NCBI GenBank assembly: GCA_049578545.1
Contig: JBAUMF010000081.1
Location: forward strand, 1-32,743
Reading direction: 5' to 3'
DNA length: 32,743 nucleotides
DNA from: DASQBT01 sp049578545
GTDB taxonomy: Bacteria; Pseudomonadota; Gammaproteobacteria; Burkholderiales; Thiobacillaceae
Shown here piece by piece: positions 1 through 8,744 of this stretch (position 1 is the stretch's first letter; every line of letters begins with the position of its first letter). The position numbers were made by a program, and so were the translations under genes. Under the pieces are notes generated by a model. It was given only the letters and a program-made list of their open reading frames with translations. It was not told the origin of the DNA and searched no databases.

Positions 1-449
1 TCCGGACTCTTGCTGACCGAGTCATGAGTGATTGGATGCGACTCCACTTTGGTGGTGGAAAGGATGTAAAGATGATCGTTGCCAAACGCTACGCTTACTG
101 GATTGGACATGGCGGGAACCACTTGCGCCAGCTTAAAGCTCAAGTGCTTCAGGTCTTCATCGAAAACGGAGACAGAACCGGACGCAAAATTGACGACTGC
201 CAAGAGGCTGTAGCGGTGGGCGATTCCACCGGCATTGCCGCCAACCCCGCCTTGCCCGTTCGTCGGGATTGTATTCAATAGCGCACCCGTCGAGTCATAA
301 ACCAGCAGCTGGTTATTGGTCGCGTTCGATGCGGTAACAATCACCACCTGCTCGTCGAGTTGGCCATCGTCGCTTTTTGCACTCGCCGCATTTGCGCTGA
401 GTAGAGCCACGGCTGTGATACCAAGAATTCCAAGAATTCGATTCAACAT
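1..449 (-). CDS. Secreted beta-propeller-like protein, 3' end beyond window
   Basis: This open frame runs off the left edge, so only about 149 N-terminal residues are visible. The start at 449 is preceded by the strong ribosome site GGAGAAGG, four bases upstream. Residues 1-24 form a signal peptide ending in a SANAASA-like cleavage region, so the product is exported. The next part has short strands of the type found in lactonase-like or YncE-like seven-bladed propellers, for example a VYDSTG turn followed by a Gly/Asn-rich loop and then a VFDED strand. No catalytic residues can be assigned. It lies opposite the ECF sigma gene and could belong to that regulon, but nothing in the sequence proves this. 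The fold assignment is inference from strand pattern; the coding call is firmer than the function. Confidence 0.7.
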   Translation of the reverse strand, partial: MLNRILGILGITAVALLSANAASAKSDDGQLDEQVVIVTASNATNNQLLVYDSTGALLNTIPTNGQGGVGGNAGGIAHRYSLLAVVNFASGSVSVFDEDLKHLSFKLAQVVPAMSNPVSVAFGNDHLYILSTTKVESHPITHDSVSKSP

Positions 450-953
450 TTGCCTTCTCCTTTGTTGCTGACAGGTTGTGACAATGCAGGTCGCATGGTC
501 ATTGAGGTGAGAACGAAAGCCACCGGATGAGGGCGGCTACTTGCTAATTCGATCAAGGGGACAAAACGGTTACACCAGCAGCCAAAAAAGACTGCACGCA
601 AGGCCAGCTGTGCGCCAAGCAGTCCTTCACCGAACCGGTGGCTTTCACTTCCATCAGCCTCAGCCATCCCGACCGGGCGATAGCATGTCCCGGCCAAACG
701 CAGGGGTTGGTAACTGGAGTCGTGGTGGCCCCTAGAAGACAACAACATGCAAGGGCGGGTGCGGGTTCTTATTCAAGCCTCCTTGGCTGGACGGGCCAGC
801 CCACGGATCGGTAAAGGACAGACAGATTAGGGCGCAGTGTTCAGTAATTCGTGCTGCTCTGGTGGTTGGTTACAATCCAAGGCAGAATGGGCAGAAACCA
901 GTGGATGGCAACAAATGCGTGTCGGACTGTAACCAAACACCGCCAGGCTACGA
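450..953. other. Intergenic region with a distant 12-bp inverted repeat
   Basis: This 504-base gap separates the minus-strand propeller gene from the plus-strand sigma gene and should hold both promoters. Short open frames here lack ribosome sites and I do not accept them. A perfect 12-bp inverted repeat, GAAAGCCACCGG at 515-526 and CCGGTGGCTTTC at 635-646, encloses 108 bases. I could not assign a promoter with confidence. Confidence 0.5.
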
Positions 954-1517
954 ATGAAAGATGAGGGCCGGGCAAATGCCAGCGAGGCACGTCTCAAAGA
1001 CTTGCTGCTGCGCGGACTTGATGGCGATGCCCCTGCCTACCAGGCCTTTTTGAAGGAATTGAGCGCGCATCTGCGTGCCTATTTCCGCAAGCGCCTGACC
1101 CGCTTACCAGACGAAGTGGAAGATCTCGTGCAGGAATCGCTGCTTGCCATTCATAACAAGCGTCAGACCTACGACGCCGACCAGCCTCTAACGCCATGGG
1201 TGCACGCGATTGCCAAGTACAAGCTGGTTGATCTGCTGCGTCGGCGGGCCAGCCGCGACATGATTACTGATCCGCTGGATGACGAAATGGATTGTCTGTC
1301 CGCCACCGACCGCGAGGCCACCGAGGCGAAAAGAGACTTGGGCAAGCTGCTTGAGCAACTGCCTGACCGCCAGCGCCTGCCGATCCTCCATACCAAGCTG
1401 GAAGGCCTGTCGGTGACCGAGGCCGCGCAACGCACGGGCATGTCGGAGTCGGCAATCAAGGTTGGCGTCCATCGCGGCATGAAGGCGCTGGCGGCCTTGA
1501 TTCGAGGCAAGACATGA
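954..1517 (+). CDS. ECF-type RNA polymerase sigma factor
   Basis: The 187-residue product matches a two-domain extracytoplasmic-function sigma factor, which redirects RNA polymerase to a small stress regulon. Region 2 (about residues 25-95) contains the acidic VEDLVQE motif and the TPWVHAIAKYKLVDLLRRR helix used for -10 recognition. Region 4 (about residues 130-185) holds LPDRQR, the GLSVTEAAQRTGMSESAIK helix-turn-helix and the VHRGMKAL tail. Length is normal for the family. The stop overlaps the next start by four bases (ATGA), so synthesis is probably coupled to that of the membrane partner, a standard sigma/anti-sigma layout. Such pairs usually autoregulate, but I cannot identify a matching -35/-10 pair with confidence. 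The start has no strong ribosome site, so a nearby alternative remains possible. Confidence 0.9.
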   Translation: MKDEGRANASEARLKDLLLRGLDGDAPAYQAFLKELSAHLRAYFRKRLTRLPDEVEDLVQESLLAIHNKRQTYDADQPLTPWVHAIAKYKLVDLLRRRASRDMITDPLDDEMDCLSATDREATEAKRDLGKLLEQLPDRQRLPILHTKLEGLSVTEAAQRTGMSESAIKVGVHRGMKALAALIRGKT

Positions 1518-2155
1518 AGACCGATGATCTGCTGATGATGCTTGCGACTGGCGAAGGCGTCGTCAGGCGGCATGCGGCCGAGCGCCGCTATGCCGCCGCC
1601 ATCGCGGTCGGCCTGGTTGGGGCGACCCTGTTGATGCTCGGCCTGCTCGGTGTGCGAGCCGACTTGGCCGAGGCGATGCGGCTGCCGATGTTCTGGGTCA
1701 AGCTCGGTTTTGTCGCCTTCTTGGCCGTAGCCAGTCTCCTGGCGGTACTGCGGCTGTCACGGCCGGGCGCGCATCTCAACTGGGTGCCGGTCGCGGTCGT
1801 CGCGCCGGTGATGGTCATATGGGTTTTGGCGGCCATCGTGCTGGCCGTTGCCGAGCCGGAGCAACGCCTGGGGTTGTTGCTTGGGACCACCTGGGCAGTA
1901 TGTCCGTTCCTGATCACCATGCTGTCCGCGCCGATGTTTGGCGCAACCCTTTGGGCGATGCGCGGCCTCGCCCCAACGCGCCTGCCGTTAGCTGGGGCGG
2001 CCGCGGGTCTGTTGTCGGGCAGCGTCGGGGCGCTGGTCTACTGCCTGCACTGTCCAGAAATGGAAGCGCCGTTCGTCGCTTCCTGGTACCTGCTCGGCAT
2101 GCTAATCCCGGCTGCCAGCGGCGCTTTGCTAGGACGATACGCGCTGCGCTGGTAA
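1514..2155 (+). CDS. NrsF/DUF1109-type membrane anti-sigma factor
   Basis: The 213-residue protein has about six membrane-spanning helices after a short cytoplasmic N-terminus, the layout of NrsF (DUF1109) anti-sigma factors. In those proteins the cytoplasmic face holds the ECF sigma until an envelope or redox signal releases it. The C-terminal part carries the family signature: YCLHCPE, then FVASWYLLGMLIPA, then GALLGRYALRW. The paired cysteines of CLHC are attractive redox or metal sensors, although that role is inferred. The gene overlaps the sigma gene by four bases, which supports a functional pair. The N-terminal MKTDDLL segment followed by an Arg-rich stretch is the likely sigma-contact region, as in relatives. 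Confidence 0.85.
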   Translation: MKTDDLLMMLATGEGVVRRHAAERRYAAAIAVGLVGATLLMLGLLGVRADLAEAMRLPMFWVKLGFVAFLAVASLLAVLRLSRPGAHLNWVPVAVVAPVMVIWVLAAIVLAVAEPEQRLGLLLGTTWAVCPFLITMLSAPMFGATLWAMRGLAPTRLPLAGAAAGLLSGSVGALVYCLHCPEMEAPFVASWYLLGMLIPAASGALLGRYALRW

Positions 2156-2388
2156 CCGCTGCCAATGAGAACAATTACGTGCCAACGTGCGATCGGTACG
2201 GCAAACAGTCGGTCAATAGGGTTCAAATTTCGCAGTCTCTATGAGCGGTCTTGGCCGACTCCCGCCGGATGAGCATCGCCGCCAATTGACGTCCGCAGCA
2301 AGGGCAGCTTTCATGACTGGCGTCAGGCTCTTGGCGACCCAAAAGCGACATATAGAACTAAATTCGAGTCGACTGCTAACAGGCAAAC

Positions 2389-2421
2389 AACGGCCATTCC
2401 GGTTTTCTAGCAGCGGCCGTT
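2389..2421. repeat. Inverted repeat AACGGCC/GGCCGTT
   Basis: Perfect 7-bp arms lie at 2389-2395 and 2415-2421, separated by 19 bases. No T-run follows, so it is not an obvious terminator. Confidence 0.4.
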
Positions 2422-2498
2422 CAGTTTGCATGTGTACTCGTCAGTCGGTCCTTCCATAACCTCAACCTCAGGGTTGACTGGCAGTCCATCCATCACTA

Positions 2499-2514
2499 CC
2501 GCTTAACAAAGCGG
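2499..2514. repeat. Short hairpin, 6-bp stem, 4-base loop
   Basis: CCGCTT at 2499-2504 pairs perfectly with AAGCGG at 2509-2514 across the loop AACA. No poly-T tract follows on either strand. It may be a weak transcription barrier between the converging genes. Confidence 0.4.
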
Positions 2515-2742
2515 AGGGTTACGCGTTGCAAGATGAGGCCAAAGGAGCATGACGTGGACTATAAGTTCCTGTGCCGCCCTGAGAATTCAGAAGGGCGAAC
2601 ACATATTAAATCGACTTACAGGCGACGGTCACTGCTGTGGCGCTAGCTGGCCAAAATCCGGTCGTTCCAATCAATCAGATGGACTCGACGTTCAAGTCGC
2701 ACCCAAAATTCCTGTCGGATCAGGTTTGAACCTCAGCAGCGA

Positions 2743-3249
2743 TTACGGCACGCCCAGGTAATCTTTTTTCCCGATCTCCAGGCCGTAGTGCCGCAATATG
2801 TCATAGGCGGTGGTGACATGGAAAAAGAAATTGGGCAGCACCGACTCCAACAGGTAATTCAAGCCCGCGTAGCGCACTTCCTCGCCGTGGTGGTTGAGGG
2901 TAACCGTGCGCGCCTCCGATCCATTGATCTGCTCCGGTTTGAATGATTCAAGGTAGGCGATGGTCTTTTGCAGACGCGCCCTCAGGTGGTCGAAGTTGAC
3001 CTCAGTGTCCTCATACTGCGGTGGTTCCATCCCGGCCAGCCGGGCAGCGGCGCCTTTGGCCGTGTCGGAGGCGATCTGGATCTGCCGCGACAAGGGGAAC
3101 ATGTCGGGGTATAAGCGGCTGTTGAGCATGAGAACGGGATCAATCTTCCTCGCCTCGGCAAAGGCTGCAGCCTTTCCCAGGATGGCATCCAAACTCCTCA
3201 ACATGCGGATGAAGATGGGGACAGAGGTCTGGTACATGGAAATGGGCAT
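2743..3249 (-). CDS. DUF1993 family protein (DinB-like fold)
   Basis: The 168-residue product matches the DUF1993 family, small helical-bundle cytoplasmic proteins related to the DinB/YfiT fold, whose biochemical role is unknown. It starts MPISMYQTSVPIFIRML, as relatives do. Near the C-terminus it has PNFFFHVTTAYDILRHYG, the conserved helix with a His that sits at the putative metal site of this fold. Length is normal. The start at 3249 is well supported by GAGGAG five bases upstream. It reads alone on the minus strand, 259 bases beyond the 3' end of gshA. I see no motif that reveals a substrate. Confidence 0.85.
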   Translation of the reverse strand: MPISMYQTSVPIFIRMLRSLDAILGKAAAFAEARKIDPVLMLNSRLYPDMFPLSRQIQIASDTAKGAAARLAGMEPPQYEDTEVNFDHLRARLQKTIAYLESFKPEQINGSEARTVTLNHHGEEVRYAGLNYLLESVLPNFFFHVTTAYDILRHYGLEIGKKDYLGVP

Positions 3250-3508
3250 TTCGACTCCTCAAAAAGGGTTCTGACTCATTTGGAACAGCATGCTTTGCAA
3301 TTTGAGGTCAGCGCAGCGCATGCGGACCACTTTTCAGTATAGATGGCCAAAGCCTGCTCAGCGTGTCGGGGCACAGCAAACTGGTAGCAGATCGTCGGCC
3401 CGGCGATTGCTCTACAGAGTGAAGAAACGAAGCGTCTCCATGAGAATTATTGCCGTCCCTGCAGCGCGCGGAGGACTCCCAGAAGTTAGGCGAGCGTGGA
3501 CGCATGAA

Positions 3509-5029
3509 CTATTCAAGCATCAGGGACGACGTCGAAAGATACCTTTCCAAATAGCGTTCGAAAGGCTCCGTGTCCGCTGCTTCGATCTCCCTCTGTTCCT
3601 CGACCGAGTTTTGCACGAGGTCCCTGAAGTATGTTTCTCTGTCCATGGGCATAGGCATGTCAAGGAGCGTGGCTTTGGTTTTTTCGGACTGCGCCAGAGC
3701 AAATTGAATATAGGAGTTGTCGAAGCCGCTTGCCATGGAGGCCAGGACTTGCGCGGATGGAGTCTCAGTTGGATCATGCAATGCGGCATAAGTCGCCCCA
3801 AGGGCATCACCATAACCAGTGCCGCCATGCACCGCATCCAGCACCTCGGCGATCGCGGCACACCCATCCAGCACCTGAGTACCCCACTCCGCCAGTGGCA
3901 CTTGCTCGCTGCCACGGGTGAGACATAGGCCCGGCTCGCGGCCACGCGCCGCGACAAGGCGCTGGTTCCTGCCAAGTGTTGCAATTTCCTCTGGCGTGTC
4001 TGGAGGGCTGTCGGTCAGCACGCAATGCAGAAGCAAGAGGTCGAGGAAACGAATGGTTTGCATATCGATGCCCACTGGCAGGAACGGGTTGAGGTCCAGA
4101 CAGCGCACCTCGACGTATTCCACCCCTCGCTGGCGCAGCGCGTGCAGTGGCCGTTCGCCCGGAAAGATCACGCGCTTCGGGCGAATGGTGCCGTAGAACT
4201 CGTTCTCGATCTGCAGCAAACTGGACGCCAGCTGGTTGTAACCACCCCCAGGATCGCGTATCCCAATCGCGGCATACGCGGGATAGGGAACCGTAAGCGC
4301 CTCCTGTAGCGATGCTGCGTAGCTCTCGAGGCTGTTATAGCTGACCGCAAGGGATGTCTGAGCGTCACTCTGGTAGCCAAGGCGTCCCATGCGCAATGAG
4401 GTGCTGTGCGGCAGGTAGAGAGTATGGGGATTGAGAGACTGAAGGCCGTGTTCACGGCCAGCGACAAAGCTCGAACATACGGCGGGGGAAGCGCCGAACA
4501 GGTACAGGAGCAGGAAGGAATGGCGCCGGAAGTTCCGAATCAGGCCGAAATAGGCATCCGTCGACACCCCGGGCATCGACCAGTTGTAATGGATGCCAGA
4601 GATTGTCTGCATGCGTCGGCCATAGCGGTGACTCAGGCCCACGCGGTACACAGTCTTGCAACGGCCAATGTTGGATGAGCCATACACGCCAATTGGAATG
4701 ACTTCTTCCGCAGGCAAGATGCACGGCATGCTGTCTACCCAAAGCAATTCGTCGCCTATGGCCGGATAGACAAACTGATGAACCTGCGTCAATTCCGCGA
4801 GGCAATGCTCGACGCTCTCATGTGCACCGGTTCTCATCTCCAACTGCGCTTCACTAAAGTCTGTCGTGATATAGGGGTGCGTCAGGGCGGAGCCGAGAGC
4901 AGGCGGGTGTGGTGTCAGTGCGAGCTTCCCGCTTGCCTGCACGCGCAGGCTTTCCTTCTCGATGCCGCGACGAATCCCTCTCAGCCGCTCCGGTGGAAGG
5001 GCGTGCAGACGTTTCTGGAAGCCATCCAT
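3509..5029 (-). CDS. gshA: Glutamate-cysteine ligase
   Basis: GshA joins L-glutamate and L-cysteine with ATP to make gamma-glutamylcysteine, the first and limiting step of glutathione synthesis in the cytoplasm. The 506-residue product is close to the 518 residues of the E. coli enzyme and has its landmarks: IEKESLR at residues 23-29, TDFSEAQLEMRTG near 56-68, SGIHYNWSMP in the glutamate/cysteine pocket, and YVEVRCLDLNPF in the C-terminal half. It therefore belongs to the gamma-proteobacterial-type GshA class, not the plant/alpha-proteobacterial type. The ATG at 5029 follows a GAGAAG ribosome site. gshB is not in the window, and the neighbours are not part of the pathway. No frame damage is seen. 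Confidence 0.95.
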   Translation of the reverse strand: MDGFQKRLHALPPERLRGIRRGIEKESLRVQASGKLALTPHPPALGSALTHPYITTDFSEAQLEMRTGAHESVEHCLAELTQVHQFVYPAIGDELLWVDSMPCILPAEEVIPIGVYGSSNIGRCKTVYRVGLSHRYGRRMQTISGIHYNWSMPGVSTDAYFGLIRNFRRHSFLLLYLFGASPAVCSSFVAGREHGLQSLNPHTLYLPHSTSLRMGRLGYQSDAQTSLAVSYNSLESYAASLQEALTVPYPAYAAIGIRDPGGGYNQLASSLLQIENEFYGTIRPKRVIFPGERPLHALRQRGVEYVEVRCLDLNPFLPVGIDMQTIRFLDLLLLHCVLTDSPPDTPEEIATLGRNQRLVAARGREPGLCLTRGSEQVPLAEWGTQVLDGCAAIAEVLDAVHGGTGYGDALGATYAALHDPTETPSAQVLASMASGFDNSYIQFALAQSEKTKATLLDMPMPMDRETYFRDLVQNSVEEQREIEAADTEPFERYLERYLSTSSLMLE

Positions 5030-5371
5030 GTAATCTTCTCGGGAATGTTAGTAAGACGGCACCAAGCTAATCACAAAGGCCGCCTGGAGACTTTGCGCGA
5101 TGGGGTGCGAGGGACGCGTCAAGCCGTCCGAAATTGGCCATTTTATTGATCCCCGTTGCCAGCGCATCGGCCGTTTGCTCGATTCCCAGACCGCCTTTGA
5201 TCCGGATACGTCATACATATGCATCGTCCTGGCCGGCTATGGCGCCAAAGGTTTCAAGAAAACCACGATCCGGCAAAACTGACTGCCAGCGTCCATCCAA
5301 ATTATCCCTGGCGCGGTGCTGGTTCTTGGCTATGGGAGGGCAGCATGCGTGGACAACGGCAATGACAAACC
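5030..5371. other. Intergenic region, no supported gene
   Basis: This 342-base gap should contain the gshA promoter on the minus strand. A plus-strand open frame at 5100-5282 (60 codons) has no ribosome site and no family I recognise, so I do not call it. No clear terminator for the hydroxylase operon, which ends at 5372, was found. Confidence 0.4.
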
Positions 5372-6394
5372 CTAGGCACCCAGGATGGCGTGGCCCACCA
5401 ATGTGGCAATCAAGCGCAGCTTATATGCGTTCCGGGACAAAGGGGCGGCGTTGATCAATGCCGCTTCCCCTGCCGCAGCGGCGGTTTCCTCGGTGATCTC
5501 CTTCCCCGCGAGCAGTGATTCGGCCTGCCTGGCGCGCCAGGGAACCGGTGCCACCGCGCCAAGCACGATGCTCGCCTGTTGGCAGTGACCGTCCCCATCG
5601 ATATCCAGCACCGCCGCCACCGCGGCAAGCGGCCAGTCGAAAGCCGCCCGTTCGCCAACCTGAAGATAGACGGAACGCCGCTGTGGCACAGGCGGGGGCA
5701 GCAATACCGCCGTCACGATCTCTCCGGATGCGAGGGTGTTTTCACGATGCAAGTCGGTCTGCGGCAAAAGGAAGAAATCCGCCAACGCAACCCGGCGCCG
5801 CTCGCCTTCCGCGTTCAGGATTTCCACCTCGGAACCGTAGGCGAGCAGCGAGGTAGCCAGCGTGGAGGGATGAACGATGGCACATTCACGGTTCGCGAAA
5901 ACGGCGTGGTAACGGTCATCGCCATCAAACGCGAAACAGTGGGCGCCGCCCTTCCGCAAACAGTGATGTGCTGCGGAGCGAAAGTACCAGCAGCGTGGAC
6001 GCTGCAGCAGATTCCCGCCCAGGGTGGCGCGGTTGCGAATCTGGGGGCTGGCAGCGATGGCGGCCGCCTGGGTCAATGCCGGGTGGCTTTGCCGAAGGGC
6101 CGGGTGCTCGGCGATCTGGGCAAGGGTTGTGAGCGCCCCAATGCGAATGCCGCCATCGCTCTCCCGGGAAATGTCCTCCAATTCCGACAATCCGCTGATG
6201 TCCACCAACCGCCTGGGATTCACCAGACCTCCCTTCATGAGATCCAGCGTGTCCACCCCGCCAGCCTTTATCAGCATGGCCTGCTGTGAGCCTGGCCTGC
6301 CCGTCAGCGACAGCATCGCCTCGGCCATGGTCTGGGTGGCGATAGCCGCAGCTTCATCTGGCGACACGGCGCGCTGCCATTCGAAGGCTTGCAT
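5372..6394 (-). CDS. FAD-binding subunit of a molybdenum hydroxylase, with predicted [4Fe-4S] site
   Basis: This 340-residue protein is the medium subunit of a xanthine-dehydrogenase-family enzyme, passing electrons from the Fe-S subunit to FAD and an acceptor. The FAD signature appears as LIKAGGVDTLDLMK (about residues 41-54) and RNRATLGGNLLQ (about 120-131). Between these and the C-terminal domain lie cysteines C135, C145, C153 and C171 in an RCWYFR...C...C...EC arrangement. The same arrangement in E. coli PaoB (YagS) and 4-hydroxybenzoyl-CoA reductase beta subunits carries an extra [4Fe-4S] cluster, so one is inferred here. The start overlaps the stop of the molybdopterin gene by a single base (TGATG), indicating coupled translation. 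Substrate cannot be read from this subunit; a PaoB-like aldehyde oxidoreductase is the nearest guess. Confidence 0.9.
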   Translation of the reverse strand: MQAFEWQRAVSPDEAAAIATQTMAEAMLSLTGRPGSQQAMLIKAGGVDTLDLMKGGLVNPRRLVDISGLSELEDISRESDGGIRIGALTTLAQIAEHPALRQSHPALTQAAAIAASPQIRNRATLGGNLLQRPRCWYFRSAAHHCLRKGGAHCFAFDGDDRYHAVFANRECAIVHPSTLATSLLAYGSEVEILNAEGERRRVALADFFLLPQTDLHRENTLASGEIVTAVLLPPPVPQRRSVYLQVGERAAFDWPLAAVAAVLDIDGDGHCQQASIVLGAVAPVPWRARQAESLLAGKEITEETAAAAGEAALINAAPLSRNAYKLRLIATLVGHAILGA

Positions 6395-8742
6395 CAGCGG
6401 CGCCCTCCTTTTATCGCACCCAGGGCTTGCAGTACTGCAGCCGGCGTCATGGGCAGTGACCGGATGCGCGCGCCGATGGCGTTGTACACGGCATTGGCGA
6501 TGGCAGGGGCGGTCGGAATATTGGACGGCTCGGCGATCCCGTAGGCATCCGTGGCACTCAAGCCCTGATAATTCTCCACAAGCACCACCTCGATCTCGGG
6601 CATGTCCGATGCCCCAAGCAATTTGTAATCGACTAGGTTGGGATTAAGCATGCGGCCCGTATTGGCATCCAGGATGCGTTCCTCCAACAGGGCGTACGAA
6701 ATTCCCATGAGCACCCCGCCCTGCACCTGGCTTTCGATCTGCAAGGGGTTGATGGGGCGACCGCAGTCCTGCACCGCGACCACGCGCAGCACGTGGACGA
6801 CCCCGGTCTCCGTGTCCACTTCCACTTCGGCAAACTGGACGCCCCCCAGTTCGCCCTGGGCGAACGCCGCATCGCCCGAGCGACTGCGGAAGCCCCCATA
6901 GTCATCACCCCGGCCGGCGGTAGCGCTGATGCGGTCGGTACGCAGCTTGCCGCTGGCCTCCTGCCAGGAGATGCGTTGCTGCGGGTTATCCCGCGACTGA
7001 ATCCACCCTTCCCGGACAGTCAGACTTCGCGCATCCGCCTGCCAGGCAGCAGCGACGGTGCGCAGCAAGGCCTGTTTGATCTGCCAGGCGGCAGCCCGGG
7101 CTGGAGGGGTGATGGAAGCCGTGGTGCGGCTACCGTAGGAAGGCGGTCCGGAAGGAAATTCGGTATCCCCGATTCGTATCTTGACGTCCTGGGCTTCAAG
7201 CCCCAGTTCTTCTGCAACTACCTGGGCCAGTGTAGTGCCGACACCCGTACCGATGTCCTGGACGCTGGAAAGCACCTCGATGCTGCCGTCCCGCCAAAGC
7301 CGCACCTCGCAGGCGACATTAGTCTGGACCAGGGCCGGCCACAGGGATTGGGCCATACCCAGGCCGCGTTTGACGGGGCCCGCGTCACTACCCGGCGGCT
7401 TGCGCTGCGCCCAACCGATGCGGTCAGCACCGATCCGGCGTTCCTCCCGGCGTACCGGGCTTGGGTCGATTCTGTCGCGCAGGGAAATGGGGTCCATGGC
7501 GAGTTTTTCCGCCAGTTCATCGATGCTTTGCTCCAGAGCGAAGGCGCCCTGAGTATTGCCGGGCCCACGCATGGCAGAGCTGGGCGCGGTGTGGGTGAAG
7601 ACGTCATATTGCAACGATTCGACGTTGGGGCAGCGATACATGGCGCTGGCGATAAAACCGACACCCGCGCCAAAAGCGATGCCGGCAGTGCCATATGAGC
7701 GAAGCGAAAGTGCAGTGAGCGTACCGTCCTGGCGGGCACCGATGCGCAGATGCTGCTCGCTGGAGGAACGGTTTCCGGTATCCATCTGTTCCTCGTCGCG
7801 CGCATGAACCAGACGCACCGGCGCCTTGGCGAGCCGGGACAGGGCTACGGCCGTGCGACCGTACAGGCCCATCTGGGACTTGGAGCCGAAGCCCCCGCCG
7901 ACGGCCTCGGCCCGCACGCGAACTCGGGAAAGAGGCAGTTGGAAGTAGTGGGCGAACTGGGCGCGAACCCCGGCCGTGAACTGGGTAGACATCCAGATGT
8001 CGAGGCCGTCCTCGTTCCAGGAGGCAACGATGGCATGCGGTTCCATGCAGCAATGAGTCTGCACCTGGGTCTGATAGGTGGCGTTCACGACGACGGCCGC
8101 CTCAGCAAAACCCACACTAACATCGCCAAAACTGTTCTTGCCATCGGGACCCAGGATGTTGCCTTCCAGGGGATACGCGCCGGCATTGGCCGGCAAGCCT
8201 GCCGATGGAATCTTCTCCAGCTCGGACTTCTGGTAAACGACTGGCGCGGTTGGCTGCCTTGCCGCGCCGGAAAAGACGACGAAGGGCAAAGGTTCATATT
8301 TCACGTCGATCAGCTGCAGGGCCGCCTGCGCCAGCTCCGGCGTCTCTGCCGCCAGCGCGGCGACGGGCTGGCCGACATAGCGCAGCACCACCGGACCGTC
8401 TGCCGTCAGGGGTTCCGCCAGCTTGAGCACTGCATGCACGCCAGGCGCGGCGGCGGCGCGGGAGAGATCGATGGAGCGGATGCGGGCATGCGGCCAGGGC
8501 GAACGTAGCACCGCCGCATGAAGCATCCCCGGCAGTTGCACGTCCACCGTATAGCGGGCGGCGCCAGTGACCTTTGCCTGGGCGTCCCAACGGCGTACAT
8601 CCTTTCCGATCTGGCGCAGTTCGGCATTGGGCGCCAGTGCCGGCGGCTCGTCGCCGGGTATCTCCCTTGCTACGGTCTCCAGGCCGAGGTGGGCCAGACC
8701 GATGGGAAAGGTCTCACGACGCAGTTGCAGGTCGTCATCCAT
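6394..8742 (-). CDS. Molybdopterin-binding catalytic subunit, xanthine dehydrogenase family
   Basis: The 782-residue large subunit binds the molybdenum cofactor and hydroxylates an aldehyde, purine or N-heterocycle. RQIGKDVRRWDAQAKVTGAA begins the first catalytic domain near residues 43-62. AVGGGFGSKSQMG is the central cofactor loop, DIGTGVGTTLAQV the C-terminal cofactor loop, and AYGIAEPSNIPTAPAIANA carries the conserved catalytic Glu near the end. Many relatives have Gly-Glu-Pro where this has Ala-Glu-Pro. I place the start at 8742 (MDDDLQ), not at an upstream in-frame codon at 8814. The 8742 start follows GGAGAGG, sits two bases after the preceding stop, and avoids overlapping the iron-sulfur gene. 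Several Cys/Arg contexts suggest a PaoC-like aldehyde oxidase, but this is not conclusive. No XdhC/PaoD maturation gene lies nearby. Confidence 0.9.
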   Translation of the reverse strand: MDDDLQLRRETFPIGLAHLGLETVAREIPGDEPPALAPNAELRQIGKDVRRWDAQAKVTGAARYTVDVQLPGMLHAAVLRSPWPHARIRSIDLSRAAAAPGVHAVLKLAEPLTADGPVVLRYVGQPVAALAAETPELAQAALQLIDVKYEPLPFVVFSGAARQPTAPVVYQKSELEKIPSAGLPANAGAYPLEGNILGPDGKNSFGDVSVGFAEAAVVVNATYQTQVQTHCCMEPHAIVASWNEDGLDIWMSTQFTAGVRAQFAHYFQLPLSRVRVRAEAVGGGFGSKSQMGLYGRTAVALSRLAKAPVRLVHARDEEQMDTGNRSSSEQHLRIGARQDGTLTALSLRSYGTAGIAFGAGVGFIASAMYRCPNVESLQYDVFTHTAPSSAMRGPGNTQGAFALEQSIDELAEKLAMDPISLRDRIDPSPVRREERRIGADRIGWAQRKPPGSDAGPVKRGLGMAQSLWPALVQTNVACEVRLWRDGSIEVLSSVQDIGTGVGTTLAQVVAEELGLEAQDVKIRIGDTEFPSGPPSYGSRTTASITPPARAAAWQIKQALLRTVAAAWQADARSLTVREGWIQSRDNPQQRISWQEASGKLRTDRISATAGRGDDYGGFRSRSGDAAFAQGELGGVQFAEVEVDTETGVVHVLRVVAVQDCGRPINPLQIESQVQGGVLMGISYALLEERILDANTGRMLNPNLVDYKLLGASDMPEIEVVLVENYQGLSATDAYGIAEPSNIPTAPAIANAVYNAIGARIRSLPMTPAAVLQALGAIKGGRR

Positions 8743-8744
8743 GA

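Larger units (their letters stand above)
2156..2742. other. Intergenic region, 587 bases, with two hairpins
   Basis: This stretch lies between the convergent ends of the anti-sigma gene and the DUF1993 gene. It contains several small open frames without ribosome sites that I reject. Two inverted repeats are listed separately. The segment near 2250-2440 looks like a degenerate non-coding repeat, because its GACCCAAAAGCG and GGCCGTT motifs recall repeated intergenic DNA of proteobacteria. That resemblance is only an impression. Confidence 0.35.

Noticed and set aside
443..748. Minus-strand open frame upstream of the propeller gene
   Set aside because: No ribosome site or family match; it runs through the ribosome site and start of the real gene.
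2480..2530. Possible integron attC-like hairpin
   Set aside because: The stem is only 6 bp, and the paired RYYYAAC/GTTRRRY core sites of an attC were not found.
5100..5282. Plus-strand open frame of 60 codons upstream of gshA
   Set aside because: No ribosome site and no recognisable domain; it sits where the gshA promoter is expected.
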